From Caballeronia sp. SBC1 (lineage in GTDB: Bacteria > Pseudomonadota > Gammaproteobacteria > Burkholderiales > Burkholderiaceae): a DNA stretch of 64,000 nucleotides. The position numbers were made by a program, and so were the translations under genes. The stretch spans positions 1,860,001 to 1,924,000 of the forward strand of contig NZ_CP049157.1 of the NCBI RefSeq assembly GCF_011493005.1, written 5' to 3'. Shown piece by piece: positions 1 to 9,103 of this stretch. Every line of letters starts with the position of its first letter. Position 1 is the first letter of the stretch. The notes below the pieces were generated by a model, which saw only the letters and a list, made by a program, of their open reading frames with translations, ran no database searches and was not told the DNA's origin.

Positions 1-2
1 CC

Positions 3-461
3 GTCGATATCGACGCTGGCTTGTTGTTTAGATCTGTCGGTTATAGGGGCCGGCCAATCCTGGACCTTCCATTTAACGCCGCGCGCGGCACGCTTCGGCA
101 TCTCGGCGGACGGCTCGTTGGAGAGGATGGAACGGTTTGTTACGGACTCTACGCGACTGGATGGATAAAACGCGGTCCAAACGGCATCATTGGAACGAAT
201 CGAGCAGATAGCCTGGAGACAGTCGCGACATTGCTAACGGACATGCCCCATCTTGTGAGATGCGACAAATCCGGCGCGATCGGCGTGGCGGAAATTCTTC
301 AGCGTCAGGGAAAGAGATATGTCAGCTACCAGGATTGGAGCCGCATCAACGCGGCGGAAATCGCACGCGGCGAGTTGACCGGTAAGCCGCGAGAGAAGTT
401 TGCAAGAGTGGCCGAGATGCTGGCAGCTTGCATGGGAGCGGAGTCCGCGCAGTCTACTTGA
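3..461 (+). CDS. FprA-type ferredoxin--NADP+ reductase, C-terminal part (5' truncated by window)
   Basis: The frame is open from base 3, so only the C-terminal ~150 residues are inside the window. The visible part carries FRSVGYRG, the YATGWIKRGPNGIIGTNR segment and a following SLETVATLL helix. These are diagnostic of adrenodoxin-reductase-like (FprA) flavoproteins, in which this part closes the FAD/NADP site. The family moves electrons between NADPH and a ferredoxin in the cytoplasm. A TTG at 21 is not a real start, because the same frame reads VDIDAGLLF upstream, which is normal family sequence. The gene lies 113 bp upstream of an aldehyde dehydrogenase and a molybdoenzyme on the same strand, so it may be the electron-transfer partner of the latter (inference). 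Confidence 0.87.
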   Translation, partial: VDIDAGLLFRSVGYRGRPILDLPFNAARGTLRHLGGRLVGEDGTVCYGLYATGWIKRGPNGIIGTNRADSLETVATLLTDMPHLVRCDKSGAIGVAEILQRQGKRYVSYQDWSRINAAEIARGELTGKPREKFARVAEMLAACMGAESAQST

Positions 462-573
462 ACAGAGCCGACAAGATTTTGGCTTAAAGCTGTCCAGCCG
501 CCAAGCGTTGCTGCGAGTCGGTCCTAACCGAATCTCCCAAGCGTACTTTCACTTTAAATTATATGGATGTCTA

Positions 574-2055
574 ATGTATAGAGACCTCAAAGTAACCACC
601 AAAAAGACCGCTACTATCTTCAGTCCGTTCGATGGCAGTGTTGTCGGTGAGATGCCAGTAGCGGAAGCTGATGACGTTGAGCGATCAATCTCCCGCGCGG
701 AAAAAGCATTTCAGGTGACGCGTAAACTGCCGAGGTTTTTGCGCGCGGACATCCTCCTGCGTGCCGCCGAGCTCATTGCAGAACGACGTGACGAGTTTGT
801 CCGTACTATCGCGGGGGAATCGGGCAAGCCTTTGTATGACGCTCGAGGAGAGGTCGCACGAAGTATTTTCAACCTCAAGAATGCTGCTCAGGAAGCGCGT
901 CGAAGCAACGGCGAAGAGGTTCCGCTTGACCTCGATGCGGGTGTTTTCGAGTACCAGACGACAGACGCGCAAGGTTGCCCCACGACGCTTGCCGAGCTCG
1001 ATCACGAAGGCTTGGCGAAAATGCGCCGGCGTGTTGGCATTGCACGCCGATTTCCAATCGGCCCGATCCTGGCGATCGCACCGTTCAATTTTCCGTTGAA
1101 CCTGGTTTTGCACAAAGTCGCGCCAGCGCTGGCCGCTGGGAATACCGTTGTTCTCAAACCGGCGCCACAGACACCGCTGACCAGTCAGCTGTTGCTCGAG
1201 GTGATGATTGAAGCCGGATTGCCCGATGGCGCGTTGGAGGTCTGCCATTGCTCGGTTGCACTTGCTGAATCGATGGTCCGTGATGAGCGCTTTGCCATGG
1301 TGACATTCACCGGAAGCGCCAAGGTGGGCTGGCATATCAAGGCCATTGCCGGACGGAAGAAGGTGGCGCTTGAGCTCGGAGGCAATGGCGCGGTGATTGT
1401 CGCCGAAGACGCCGATCTGGATCTCGCTGCAGCGCGTTGTGTTCGCGGAGGAGTGGTCTATGGTGGTCAATATTGCATTGGCGTGCAGCGCATACTCGTT
1501 CACGAGTCCGTTCGCGCGAAATTCGAGGAAAAACTCCTCGCAGGCGTGCGCGCGTGCCGCGTTGGAAATCCGATGGAGGAGGGTATTGATGTGGGTCCGG
1601 TCATCGACGAAGGGTCAGCCGTCCGGATTCAGAGTTGGGTTGACGAGGCGATAGCCAGCGGCGCCAAATTGCTTGTTGGTGGAACGCGGGACGGGGCTGT
1701 GGTTCAGCCAACCGTCCTGACCAATACTGCCAAGGGTATGAAAGTGGAAGATGAGGAAATCTTCGGACCTGTCCTGACCCTTAACAGCTACGGTACCTTT
1801 GAGGAGGCGGTTCAACGCGCGAACGATTCCCGCTATGGCCTGCAAGGGGGTATCTTTACACACGACATCAGGCGCGCTTTCCAGGCACTGGAGGATTGGG
1901 ATGTGGGTGGACTGATGATTAACGACGTGTCGATCTACCGAATTGACAATATGCCTTTTGGTGGCTGGAAAGAGTCCGGGACCGGGCGAGAAGGCACGCG
2001 CTACGCAATGGACGAAATGTCCGAGATCAAGTTGCTTGTGATCAATTACTCCTGA
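574..2055 (+). CDS. NAD(P)-dependent aldehyde dehydrogenase family protein
   Basis: A 493-residue protein of normal ALDH length. The Rossmann segment contains PFNFPLNLVLHKVAPAL and GNTVVLKPA. The general base Glu lies in LELGGNG near residue 266 and the catalytic Cys in GGQYCIG near residue 300. The C-terminal EEIFGPVL and PFGGWKESG motifs are present. It should oxidise an aldehyde to the acid in the cytoplasm. The frame stays open back to base 400, but the upstream part reads unlike any ALDH and overlaps the reductase gene, so ATG 574 was chosen even though no strong ribosome site precedes it. The substrate cannot be read from sequence. The CIGVQR and YGG context resembles lactaldehyde, glyceraldehyde-3-phosphate or phosphonoacetaldehyde-type enzymes. 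It sits between an FprA reductase and a molybdoenzyme and is probably cotranscribed with them. Confidence 0.9.
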   Translation: MYRDLKVTTKKTATIFSPFDGSVVGEMPVAEADDVERSISRAEKAFQVTRKLPRFLRADILLRAAELIAERRDEFVRTIAGESGKPLYDARGEVARSIFNLKNAAQEARRSNGEEVPLDLDAGVFEYQTTDAQGCPTTLAELDHEGLAKMRRRVGIARRFPIGPILAIAPFNFPLNLVLHKVAPALAAGNTVVLKPAPQTPLTSQLLLEVMIEAGLPDGALEVCHCSVALAESMVRDERFAMVTFTGSAKVGWHIKAIAGRKKVALELGGNGAVIVAEDADLDLAAARCVRGGVVYGGQYCIGVQRILVHESVRAKFEEKLLAGVRACRVGNPMEEGIDVGPVIDEGSAVRIQSWVDEAIASGAKLLVGGTRDGAVVQPTVLTNTAKGMKVEDEEIFGPVLTLNSYGTFEEAVQRANDSRYGLQGGIFTHDIRRAFQALEDWDVGGLMINDVSIYRIDNMPFGGWKESGTGREGTRYAMDEMSEIKLLVINYS

Positions 2056-2149
2056 TCCGGTCGCGGCAGGTGAGATGGACCCCACGCGATTCTCGCGCTG
2101 GGGGACACCAGGTTGTTTGTGATGAGCAGGGTTGAGCGGGAGAACGGAG

Positions 2150-4330
2150 ATGGCAAATCGTGTCGTAGCGAGCACTTGTCGCGAATGTTTCGTGGGTTGT
2201 GGATCCTTGATTCATCTTGAGGACGACAAAGTGATCAAGATCACCGGAAATCCGGCTCATCCCCATTCACGTGGGGCGTTCTGCGCGAAAGGCATGAACG
2301 CGCCGATCGCTTCCTTGAATCATCCTCTGCGGCCACTTTATCCCCTGCGACGCACAGGCGAACGGGGCGAGGGAAAGTTCGAGCGAGTGTCCTGGGACAG
2401 CGCATTGAGCGAAATCGCCGATCGATTGCAAAAGATCAAATCGGGCTTTGGGGCTCGCGCGGTTGCGGGGGCGGTATCGAATCAATACTATGACCGCGGC
2501 GTCGCGATGTCACTGCTCCTGAGAAGCATCGGCTCGCCAAACTACATGATCAACCAGGATATGTGTACTGGTAGCCGATCTACCGCGGCAATCATGACGG
2601 GCGTACACGCGGAAGCGGGAAGTGAGCTGAGGAATGCAAAATGTATTCTGGTGGTCGGTCGAAGCCCCTCCGAGTCGAACATCATTGAATGGATGGATAT
2701 CAAACTTGCCAAGCAAAATGGCACGAAGCTAATCGTCATCGACCCTCGCCAGACGCAGCTTGCAAAATTGGCGGATATTTGGCTCCAGGTTCAGCCTGGA
2801 TCCGATGCCGCGCTGGCTTTAGCCATGGTCAAGGTTTTATTCGATGAGGATCTGATTGACAGTGAGTTTGTTAGCCGGTGGTGCGTTGGGGAAAGCGAAC
2901 TGCGCACACGGGTCGCGCGCTATGACGTGGACTATGCGTCTGGAGTGACTGGTATCGCCGCGGCGAAAATTGTTGATGCCGCCCGAATGTTCGCGCTTGA
3001 GGGGCCCTCGTGTCTGGTATTGGGGCATGGCATTGACGCGCAGGCAAACGGCGTTCATACAGCCATGGCATTTCACGCAATTCTCGCGCTAACAGGAAAT
3101 ATAGATCGCGAAGGAAGTAATCGTTTGCACAAGACCCGCGCGGGATTCCGGGACTACGTGAAGATTGCGAAGGATCCTGCACTGAGGATGCCCAGTGAAA
3201 GAGAGAACGAGATTATTGGTGGCGATGCTTATCCGCTGTGGTCGGGGCCTTCGAGTTGGGGCTCTGCTGCTCACAACCCGTCTGTAATCGATGCTATCAG
3301 GACTGGCGTGCCCTATCCGGTCAAGGCGATATACATTAGCGGCGTGAACATTGTATGCACGTATCCGGGAATGCAGAACACGATTGATGCGCTGAAGCGT
3401 CTTGATCTTGTCGTTGTTGCCACCGATCACATCACCCCGACTGCTGAGTTTGCCGATTTCGTACTGCCAAAGACGACGCTGCTCGAAGAGGAGGGGGTCT
3501 TCGTTGAGGTCGGTGCGCCTTGTCTTTCCATTTTTAATAAGGCTGCTGAGTCCCGCGGTGAGGTCAAGACAGATGTTGAAATCGCCATCGCTCTATGTGA
3601 CAAGCTGAGAGAACGCGGTGCATTGGACTTTGAATGCCTCCCCTGGAGGACGCACAGAGAGTTTATCGACTTCCAGCTCAAAGACACTGGCATGTCTTTC
3701 GATTCGCTGGATGCAGGTTTTCACACGTATCCGTACGAGTACGGTTCGTACGAACTCGACGGCTTCAAGACGCAAAGTAAAAAGATCGAGCTTTGTTCCA
3801 GCCTGCTCGAACAAGCTGGCTACGATCCAGTGCCGGACTATAAGGCTCCGAGCTACGCACAACCCACGCAAGATTTCGACCTGATACTGATGACCGGGAT
3901 CCGCGTTATGGGACTACATCATTCGCGGTTTAGAAACCATGCTTGGGCTCGACGCGGTCAGAAGGCACCGGATATAAAGATGCACCCGGCGCTGGGAGAG
4001 AGGCTTGGCTTATCCAACGGTGAATGGGTTTGGGTCGAGACACCCGGGGGCACAAGTCGAGTCTACTTACAGGCGAAACTGACGGAAGAAATGCAACCGA
4101 ACGTCGTTGCGACAGGAATGGGCTGGTGGTTCCCTGAGTTAGAAGGCGCAGATCATGGTGCGCTCAAATTCAACGTTGAAACAGCCATTCCTTACGGACC
4201 TGACTTTGATCCCATATCGGGCTCTCCCGAGTCGAGGAATTGCCCGTGCCGAATGGGCCGGGCGGATCCGGATGAAGTCCGGGGGTGGCCTTTCAACGCC
4301 ATTGGGAAACCGTCTGACAAGGTCGCCTGA
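2150..4330 (+). CDS. molybdopterin (bis-MGD) oxidoreductase with N-terminal [4Fe-4S] domain
   Basis: A 726-residue DMSO-reductase-superfamily enzyme. The N-terminus has the iron-sulfur pattern CRECFVGC followed by GAFCAKG. The likely molybdenum ligand is the Cys in NQDMCTGSR near residue 140. MGD-binding stretches such as VVGRSPSESN and LIVIDPRQT follow, and there is a C-terminal dinucleotide-binding domain (MHPALGERLGL, GEWVWVETPGG). There is no twin-arginine leader, so it should be cytoplasmic. ATG 2150 was chosen because GAACGGAG sits directly upstream; a TTG six codons earlier has no such support. The family spans formate dehydrogenase, thiosulfate/polysulfide reductase, acetylene hydratase and transhydroxylase relatives. 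The reaction is not assignable, but the adjacent ferredoxin reductase and aldehyde dehydrogenase suggest a soluble redox or hydration pathway feeding an aldehyde to an acid. Confidence 0.88.
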   Translation: MANRVVASTCRECFVGCGSLIHLEDDKVIKITGNPAHPHSRGAFCAKGMNAPIASLNHPLRPLYPLRRTGERGEGKFERVSWDSALSEIADRLQKIKSGFGARAVAGAVSNQYYDRGVAMSLLLRSIGSPNYMINQDMCTGSRSTAAIMTGVHAEAGSELRNAKCILVVGRSPSESNIIEWMDIKLAKQNGTKLIVIDPRQTQLAKLADIWLQVQPGSDAALALAMVKVLFDEDLIDSEFVSRWCVGESELRTRVARYDVDYASGVTGIAAAKIVDAARMFALEGPSCLVLGHGIDAQANGVHTAMAFHAILALTGNIDREGSNRLHKTRAGFRDYVKIAKDPALRMPSERENEIIGGDAYPLWSGPSSWGSAAHNPSVIDAIRTGVPYPVKAIYISGVNIVCTYPGMQNTIDALKRLDLVVVATDHITPTAEFADFVLPKTTLLEEEGVFVEVGAPCLSIFNKAAESRGEVKTDVEIAIALCDKLRERGALDFECLPWRTHREFIDFQLKDTGMSFDSLDAGFHTYPYEYGSYELDGFKTQSKKIELCSSLLEQAGYDPVPDYKAPSYAQPTQDFDLILMTGIRVMGLHHSRFRNHAWARRGQKAPDIKMHPALGERLGLSNGEWVWVETPGGTSRVYLQAKLTEEMQPNVVATGMGWWFPELEGADHGALKFNVETAIPYGPDFDPISGSPESRNCPCRMGRADPDEVRGWPFNAIGKPSDKVA

Positions 4331-4661
4331 TGGGGCTTGCCTGATCGACCGCAAAATTCGTAAAGTCCAGAACTTTCGATCGCATTTCATTCGAGACCGA
4401 TCGCGCCGCAATGAGATGCGATGAGCAATTCAACGCGCGATAGCCATGGCGTTGATATTCAAGCCTCGGGCAAATTTCGCATGCACGTAGTCCGGACTGC
4501 GGCCGCTCTTCGGTAAGCGGGCGCGCGCTGCATTGAGTTGCAATGTTCACGCCTTTATGAAACCGCCTCTTGGGCTTTCGGTCTGACCGCGGCACCTCTT
4601 GGTGCCTGGCGGTTTGAACCCGCTCGGCCAAGTCCCTTATTCCCTCGACATGTGAGTACCC
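4331..4661 (+). other. intergenic, no gene recognised
   Basis: About 330 bases separate the molybdoenzyme gene from the EamA gene. Short open frames occur on both strands but none resembles a known protein or has a convincing ribosome site. No clear terminator hairpin with a T-run was seen. Confidence 0.5.
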
Positions 4662-5579
4662 ATGGCATTTGTAAAAACCGCTGTCGCCGCGTATGGTTCA
4701 ACGACACTCTTTGTCCTGCTGTGGAGCAGCGGTGCAATCGTGTCAAAACTGGGACTCGCTCACGCCTCGGCCTTCGCTTTCCTCGTGCTGCGTTTCGCGC
4801 TCGCGTCGGGCGTCCTGGTCATGCTTGGTTTATGGCGCAGACGCTGGTTGCCGGCGTCTGGAACGCGTTTGCGAGTTGCGATCACCGGGGCCTTCCTGAC
4901 CGGGGGGTATCCGATTTGTTATCTGCTCGCCCTTGATCACGGATTGACACCCGGCATTCTTGTAACGCTTCTGGGCGCACAGCCCATCCTCACGCTTGTG
5001 CTGGTGGAGCGTCGCTTGAGCGCGCCACGCCTGGGTGGCCTGTTGCTTGCGTTGGGCGGTTTGTCGCTCGTTGTATTCGGGGCTGGCAACGCGGAGCGGT
5101 ATCCGATGACGGGAGTACTTTTCGGCTCGGCTTCGCTCGCGTGCATGACGATAGGTTCCATCCTGCAGAAAAGCCTGAAGCAGCAACCAACCGATGTCCT
5201 GCCACTCCAGAACGTTGTCAGCCTAACGCTCGCCATGTTGTTCGTACCGTTCCAGCCCATCACGTTCGTACCCGGCTTGGGTTTTCTCTTACCGCTTCTG
5301 TGGCTAGGCATCGGGATTTCGGTTTTCGCGCAGTTGCTCCTTTATCGGCTGATGCAAGCCGGTAACCTGGTCAACGTAACGAGCCTCTTTTATTTCGTGC
5401 CCGTGGTCACCGCCGTGATGGACTACCTCGTGCTGTGTAACCGTCTGACGCCCCTCAGTCTGGCTGGAATGGTCTCGATCCTGGCGGGTCTCTTGCTGGC
5501 ATTTCGTGCTGCGCCTGCATCCGCACTTGCATCGGCGGCGATGCGTGCGTCTGCATCTTCACCTGTACGGAAACGCTAG
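4662..5579 (+). CDS. EamA/DMT-superfamily transporter
   Basis: A 305-residue, strongly hydrophobic protein with about ten predicted membrane helices in two EamA repeats. The N-terminal helix has TLFVLLWSSGAIVSKLGL and the first loop ASAFAFLVLRFALASG, which is the usual start of RhaT/YdcZ-like drug/metabolite exporters. The second repeat contains GIGISVFAQLLLYRLM and SLFYFVPVVTAVMDYL. The family generally exports amino acids or small metabolites across the inner membrane. The ATG at 4662 begins right at the first helix, although the upstream ribosome site is weak. The gene stands alone, with no partner that reveals its substrate. Confidence 0.86.
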   Translation: MAFVKTAVAAYGSTTLFVLLWSSGAIVSKLGLAHASAFAFLVLRFALASGVLVMLGLWRRRWLPASGTRLRVAITGAFLTGGYPICYLLALDHGLTPGILVTLLGAQPILTLVLVERRLSAPRLGGLLLALGGLSLVVFGAGNAERYPMTGVLFGSASLACMTIGSILQKSLKQQPTDVLPLQNVVSLTLAMLFVPFQPITFVPGLGFLLPLLWLGIGISVFAQLLLYRLMQAGNLVNVTSLFYFVPVVTAVMDYLVLCNRLTPLSLAGMVSILAGLLLAFRAAPASALASAAMRASASSPVRKR

Positions 5580-6112
5580 GCCTCCCTTATTTTTAGTGTC
5601 GCTACCACTTCGTGTCGGTTCAACACCTTGACCGAGGCTTTGCACCTTTCAGTGCGCTACCTTTTGCTTCAGAGCTTCCTTTGACGCGGCTGGGCTACTG
5701 GGACGATGAGCATAGAGCGTGCAGGCGAGCTTTCGGCATCGAGTGCGCGGAAACTGGATTCGTGATGCCCTCGAAGTCATACCGTACCGCTCTAACGGTC
5801 GGATATCATGTCATCGACGACCTCGTACGTCTGTGAAGCAAGGCTGGCTCTGGACTTAAACCTTCAAGTCTGAAAATGTCTCGCCGAGTTGGTCGGCTGC
5901 GTGTTGGGCAGTTGATGCGGTGGGTATGCCCGGAGCGGTCCAAACGATTCCACCTGCGAAGGCGGCACACCCTACGGTTCCGGGCTTCGCGCTGAATAAT
6001 GCAACGTCTAGGACTCGCTATACTTCATCAGTTCCCGTTTCGACGGATCGCAATTTTCTGCGGGTCTCGCAGCGGGCTACGGGGCTGACCTTTGACCCTA
6101 CGGGAGACTGAC
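5580..6112 (+). other. intergenic, no gene recognised
   Basis: About 530 bases lie between the EamA gene and the LysR gene. A 74-codon open frame at 5612-5836 has no recognisable motif and no convincing ribosome site. The stretch presumably holds the LysR promoter, but no operator could be assigned by eye. Confidence 0.4.
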
Positions 6113-7021
6113 TTGAACTCGATCCAACCTCAATCGCTTAAATATTTTGCCGAGGTCGCTCGTAGCGGGTCTGTGAGACAGGCGTCGGAAATTTTCTTTG
6201 TGGCGCCCAGTGCGATAAGCCGCCAAATCGCTAACCTGGAGAAAGAATTCGGTACAGAACTCTTCGAAAGATCTCCTCGGGGGATGGTTTTGACTGCGGC
6301 AGGTCAGATCCTGATGGCGTTCGTTGCTGACAACGAGAAGACCATTCAAAACGTGCATTCAGCAATTGACGACCTTGGCTCCCTGAAACATGGAAACGTT
6401 CGAATTGCGCTTATCGAGGCAGTGTCCGGAAGTTTCTTACCTGATCTGTTAATCGAGTTCTCAAGGCAGTTTCCGAGCATCACGTTCGATCTGAGCGTCT
6501 GTGGTACCGCTCAGATTGTTGAGGCCGTCGTCAACCATACTGCGGATATCGGCGTGGCGTTTAACGTGTTAAATCGCGACGATGTTGTGTTGCACGGCCG
6601 GATATTTCAGCCGTTGCAACTCATATGCCGCCCTGGACATCCATTGGCGACGCATGAAACGGTATCAATGGGGGAACTTTCGGACTACAAAGCAGCTGTC
6701 CCTGAAAAAACGTTTGGTGTGCGATACCTGATCGACCAGGCAGCAATTGAGGCAAAAATTGAATTGAAGATTGCATACGAAGTCAATTCGCTGCAGATGA
6801 TCAAAAACCTCGTCCACAGGTCGGACGTTATCGGCTTCATGCCGCCACTCACATTCAGCCGTGAGCTTCAGTTAGGCTGGCTGTGCGCCGTTCCTTTATC
6901 AGACCGGTCGTCGGAAATCGCGACGATCGATTTGATAACGTCGCGCAATCGAAAGTTGCCAATGGCAGCCGCCGAATTTTTCAAATTTTTGCTGAAAGCC
7001 GTGCGACTGCCCACGTCTTGA
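6113..7021 (+). CDS. LysR-family transcriptional regulator
   Basis: A 302-residue protein of standard LysR length. The N-terminal winged helix contains LKYFAEVARSGSVRQAS, APSAISRQIANLEKEFG and LFERSPRGMVLTAAG. The effector domain follows (GNVRIALIEAVSG, the ADIGVAFN strand, a VIGFMPP hinge region). TTG 6113 was chosen because GGGAG lies six bases upstream; an in-frame TTG at 6092 lacks such a site. It would bind DNA as a tetramer and respond to a small ligand. Its target is not obvious: the next gene downstream is convergent and the upstream EamA gene is colinear but 530 bases away. Confidence 0.9.
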   Translation: MNSIQPQSLKYFAEVARSGSVRQASEIFFVAPSAISRQIANLEKEFGTELFERSPRGMVLTAAGQILMAFVADNEKTIQNVHSAIDDLGSLKHGNVRIALIEAVSGSFLPDLLIEFSRQFPSITFDLSVCGTAQIVEAVVNHTADIGVAFNVLNRDDVVLHGRIFQPLQLICRPGHPLATHETVSMGELSDYKAAVPEKTFGVRYLIDQAAIEAKIELKIAYEVNSLQMIKNLVHRSDVIGFMPPLTFSRELQLGWLCAVPLSDRSSEIATIDLITSRNRKLPMAAAEFFKFLLKAVRLPTS

Positions 7022-7288
7022 CATACGTACCTTGAGGCCATGCGAAGCAAGTAGCGTTTGCGGCATCTCGATCGATGAGGGCGTGGATAGTTGGACCACC
7101 TACGCAGATCCTTTGGGGCGCGGGGCGGGCAGTAATTAATCTGTTATACATAATATTTATGGCTGCAACCTCATCACGCTGGACGTCGGCGATCCCTCGA
7201 TCGTCACGGGTACGGCCTGCCGACACCTTGCAGCTTTGGCAGCAATGCTAACCCGCATTTAAGTCCTCACGGCAGGCCACCCTCTATG

Positions 7289-8332
7289 TCACGGAATACT
7301 GCTCTCCAGCTTTGCTTCGCGGTCGACCTGTTCGGGTGCTTCGCGGGCGGCTTGATGGGCGGCTTCAAACCCGGCGAATTGTTGCGAATATTCGACTGGC
7401 GACCAGGCAAAGGGCAGCGCCGCCGTACTACGCCGCACTTCGCGCACACGAAAGCGCAGCAGGCGTTGGGCGCCCGCGAATTTGCTGATCTGTGCCTCGT
7501 CCCAGACAACTTCGGCATCGACAGCGACGTAGAGCAAATCGCCACGAATAAAGTCCAGGAACAGCAACCCTGCGCGACTGTTGACCGTAAGGTTGCCCAG
7601 CGTGTTAAAGAACCGGTTGCCGCGGAAGTCTGGCACGGTCAAGGTGTTCGCGTCATCCACGCGAACAAAGCCCGGTCGGCCTCCTCGGTGAGATACGTCC
7701 GCTTCGCGTGCGAATCTTGACGTATCCGGACCGTTTGCGCTTGAGATAAAAAAGGTATCCGCAGCTTCGAGCAACACCCGGTCGATGTCGTCCAGCTGCG
7801 ATCCTCGACGCTGCGCGTGACGGGCCACGGAGGGAACGGACGCAACAAATGTTGGAGTACGGCCTTGAATATACTTGGGACAGTTGTCGAAGCTCTGGCT
7901 GACATGCAGGGAAATCTCGTCGTGCTCGATCGACGTAATCATCCCATTGACACGGGTGCGCCGCCCGGTCTCCGGCTGTATTGCGAGGCAGCCGATCATG
8001 CTGCCGACTTTCCACGCATCGGCGAGCGGGTCGTCCGGCAAAGTCGTTCCCGCTATGTGCAGGGTATGAACATCGGACGATGACACGAAGCCTTGCCTCC
8101 CGACGCGCAGTGTTGCCCACGACTGGCCGTTAGCATCGAGTCCACCGAGCACAATGAACGGCCGGTCATTGAAGAACGTCCTGTGCTGCTCCTGCAGGAC
8201 AGGACGGATGCTGCGGGTTCCCGAGGAATGCGCGTAGTCACGTACGCCCACACGTTCCTGAACCGCAAGTTCGCCTGCATGAAACGGCGATAAAGCGGAC
8301 CGGTCGGCGAGCAGTACGTACGTGTCGGTCAT
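7289..8332 (-). CDS. pyridoxamine 5'-phosphate oxidase (PPOX)-fold flavoprotein
   Basis: A 347-residue protein with an N-terminal FHAGELAVQERVGV segment typical of large PPOX-class flavin-binding proteins. Two split-barrel halves follow. The first has RPFIVLGGLDANGQSWATL and DVHTLHI. The second has DTFFISSANG, the HRGGRPGFVRVDD segment and GNRFFNTLGNL, which are flavin-phosphate-binding signatures of the family. Homologues are often fused to a 2Fe-2S ferredoxin and oxidoreductase module; here the protein ends after the barrels. It is probably a cytoplasmic FMN-dependent redox protein of unknown substrate. It is divergent from the DUF305 gene with a ~294-base shared upstream region. Confidence 0.85.
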   Translation of the reverse strand: MTDTYVLLADRSALSPFHAGELAVQERVGVRDYAHSSGTRSIRPVLQEQHRTFFNDRPFIVLGGLDANGQSWATLRVGRQGFVSSSDVHTLHIAGTTLPDDPLADAWKVGSMIGCLAIQPETGRRTRVNGMITSIEHDEISLHVSQSFDNCPKYIQGRTPTFVASVPSVARHAQRRGSQLDDIDRVLLEAADTFFISSANGPDTSRFAREADVSHRGGRPGFVRVDDANTLTVPDFRGNRFFNTLGNLTVNSRAGLLFLDFIRGDLLYVAVDAEVVWDEAQISKFAGAQRLLRFRVREVRRSTAALPFAWSPVEYSQQFAGFEAAHQAAREAPEQVDREAKLESSIP

Positions 8333-8626
8333 GGGAGTCTCGGAAAGCGCGAGCGTTGAAAATAGTGTGTTTGGTCAGCGAGCACACCGTGAAAACGAGC
8401 TAGCCTCGCGATCGCACGCCGGCGATTGGCTTCCGGTGGAGATTAGCGCGTAAGCGGGTTGTCCGGTAGATAGATGATCACGGAAACTCAGTCCTCCGGC
8501 AGTGGACAATCGACGCGGTCGAAGTACGCGGCGGTAGCCTAAAATCCGTGGCCATGGAATAAGTCAGTATGTGCCGGTGTTTGCTCCATCAATGCCTATT
8601 CGGGTTGCTTACAGGAACAGCTTTCC

Positions 8627-9103
8627 ATGCCTTACATACTTAGTGTGACTGTGCGCATGACCGTAACCGCTTTCGCGGTGGCGGTGGGAAGCATGCCCGT
8701 TGCTGCATTCGCTGCCGGGCCAGCCGGCGCAAGCGCCGAAGAAACACCGTTTCTGCTTGAGAACGACAAAGCCATGACAAAGATGATGGATGGGGTGTCC
8801 ATCAAGCCCGCGGGCGATGTCGACCACGATTTCGTCGCAATGATGGAGCCTCATCATCAGGGTGCCATTGACATGGCACAGGCCGAGCTGCGCTACGGTC
8901 ACAATGAACAGTTACGACGCATCGCGCAGGAAATCATCGTCGAGCAGCAGCAGGAAATCATCGCCATGCGGCTCGCACTGGGACAGCCGCTGCCGTTGCC
9001 CGCACCTGCCGCCGACCAGCAGCGCAGCCCGGATTCCAACCCCACAAGCACATCCCCGATGTCCCATGACAACATGCAAATGAACATCCACAAGGAACCG
9101 TGA
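8627..9103 (+). CDS. DUF305 secreted protein
   Basis: A 158-residue protein with an N-terminal signal peptide (hydrophobic AFAVAVGSMPVAAFAAG, cleavage near residue 30). The hallmark of DUF305 (ferritin-like helical bundle) follows: HDFVAMMEPHHQGAIDMAQ, then RIAQEIIVEQQQEI. His- and Met-rich helices are thought to bind metal, and the family often clusters with copper genes. The tail is Met/His-rich (SPMSHDNMQMNIH). It should act in the periplasm. The TGA stop shares one base with the ATG of the next gene, so the two are translationally coupled. Confidence 0.9.
   Translation: MPYILSVTVRMTVTAFAVAVGSMPVAAFAAGPAGASAEETPFLLENDKAMTKMMDGVSIKPAGDVDHDFVAMMEPHHQGAIDMAQAELRYGHNEQLRRIAQEIIVEQQQEIIAMRLALGQPLPLPAPAADQQRSPDSNPTSTSPMSHDNMQMNIHKEP

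Noticed and set aside
685..1503. Long open frame on the minus strand (272 codons)
   Set aside because: Lies fully inside the aldehyde dehydrogenase gene on the opposite strand and has no family motif; it is a shadow of high-GC coding sequence.
5612..5836. 74-codon open frame between the EamA and LysR genes
   Set aside because: No ribosome site and no recognisable sequence; not enough to call a gene.
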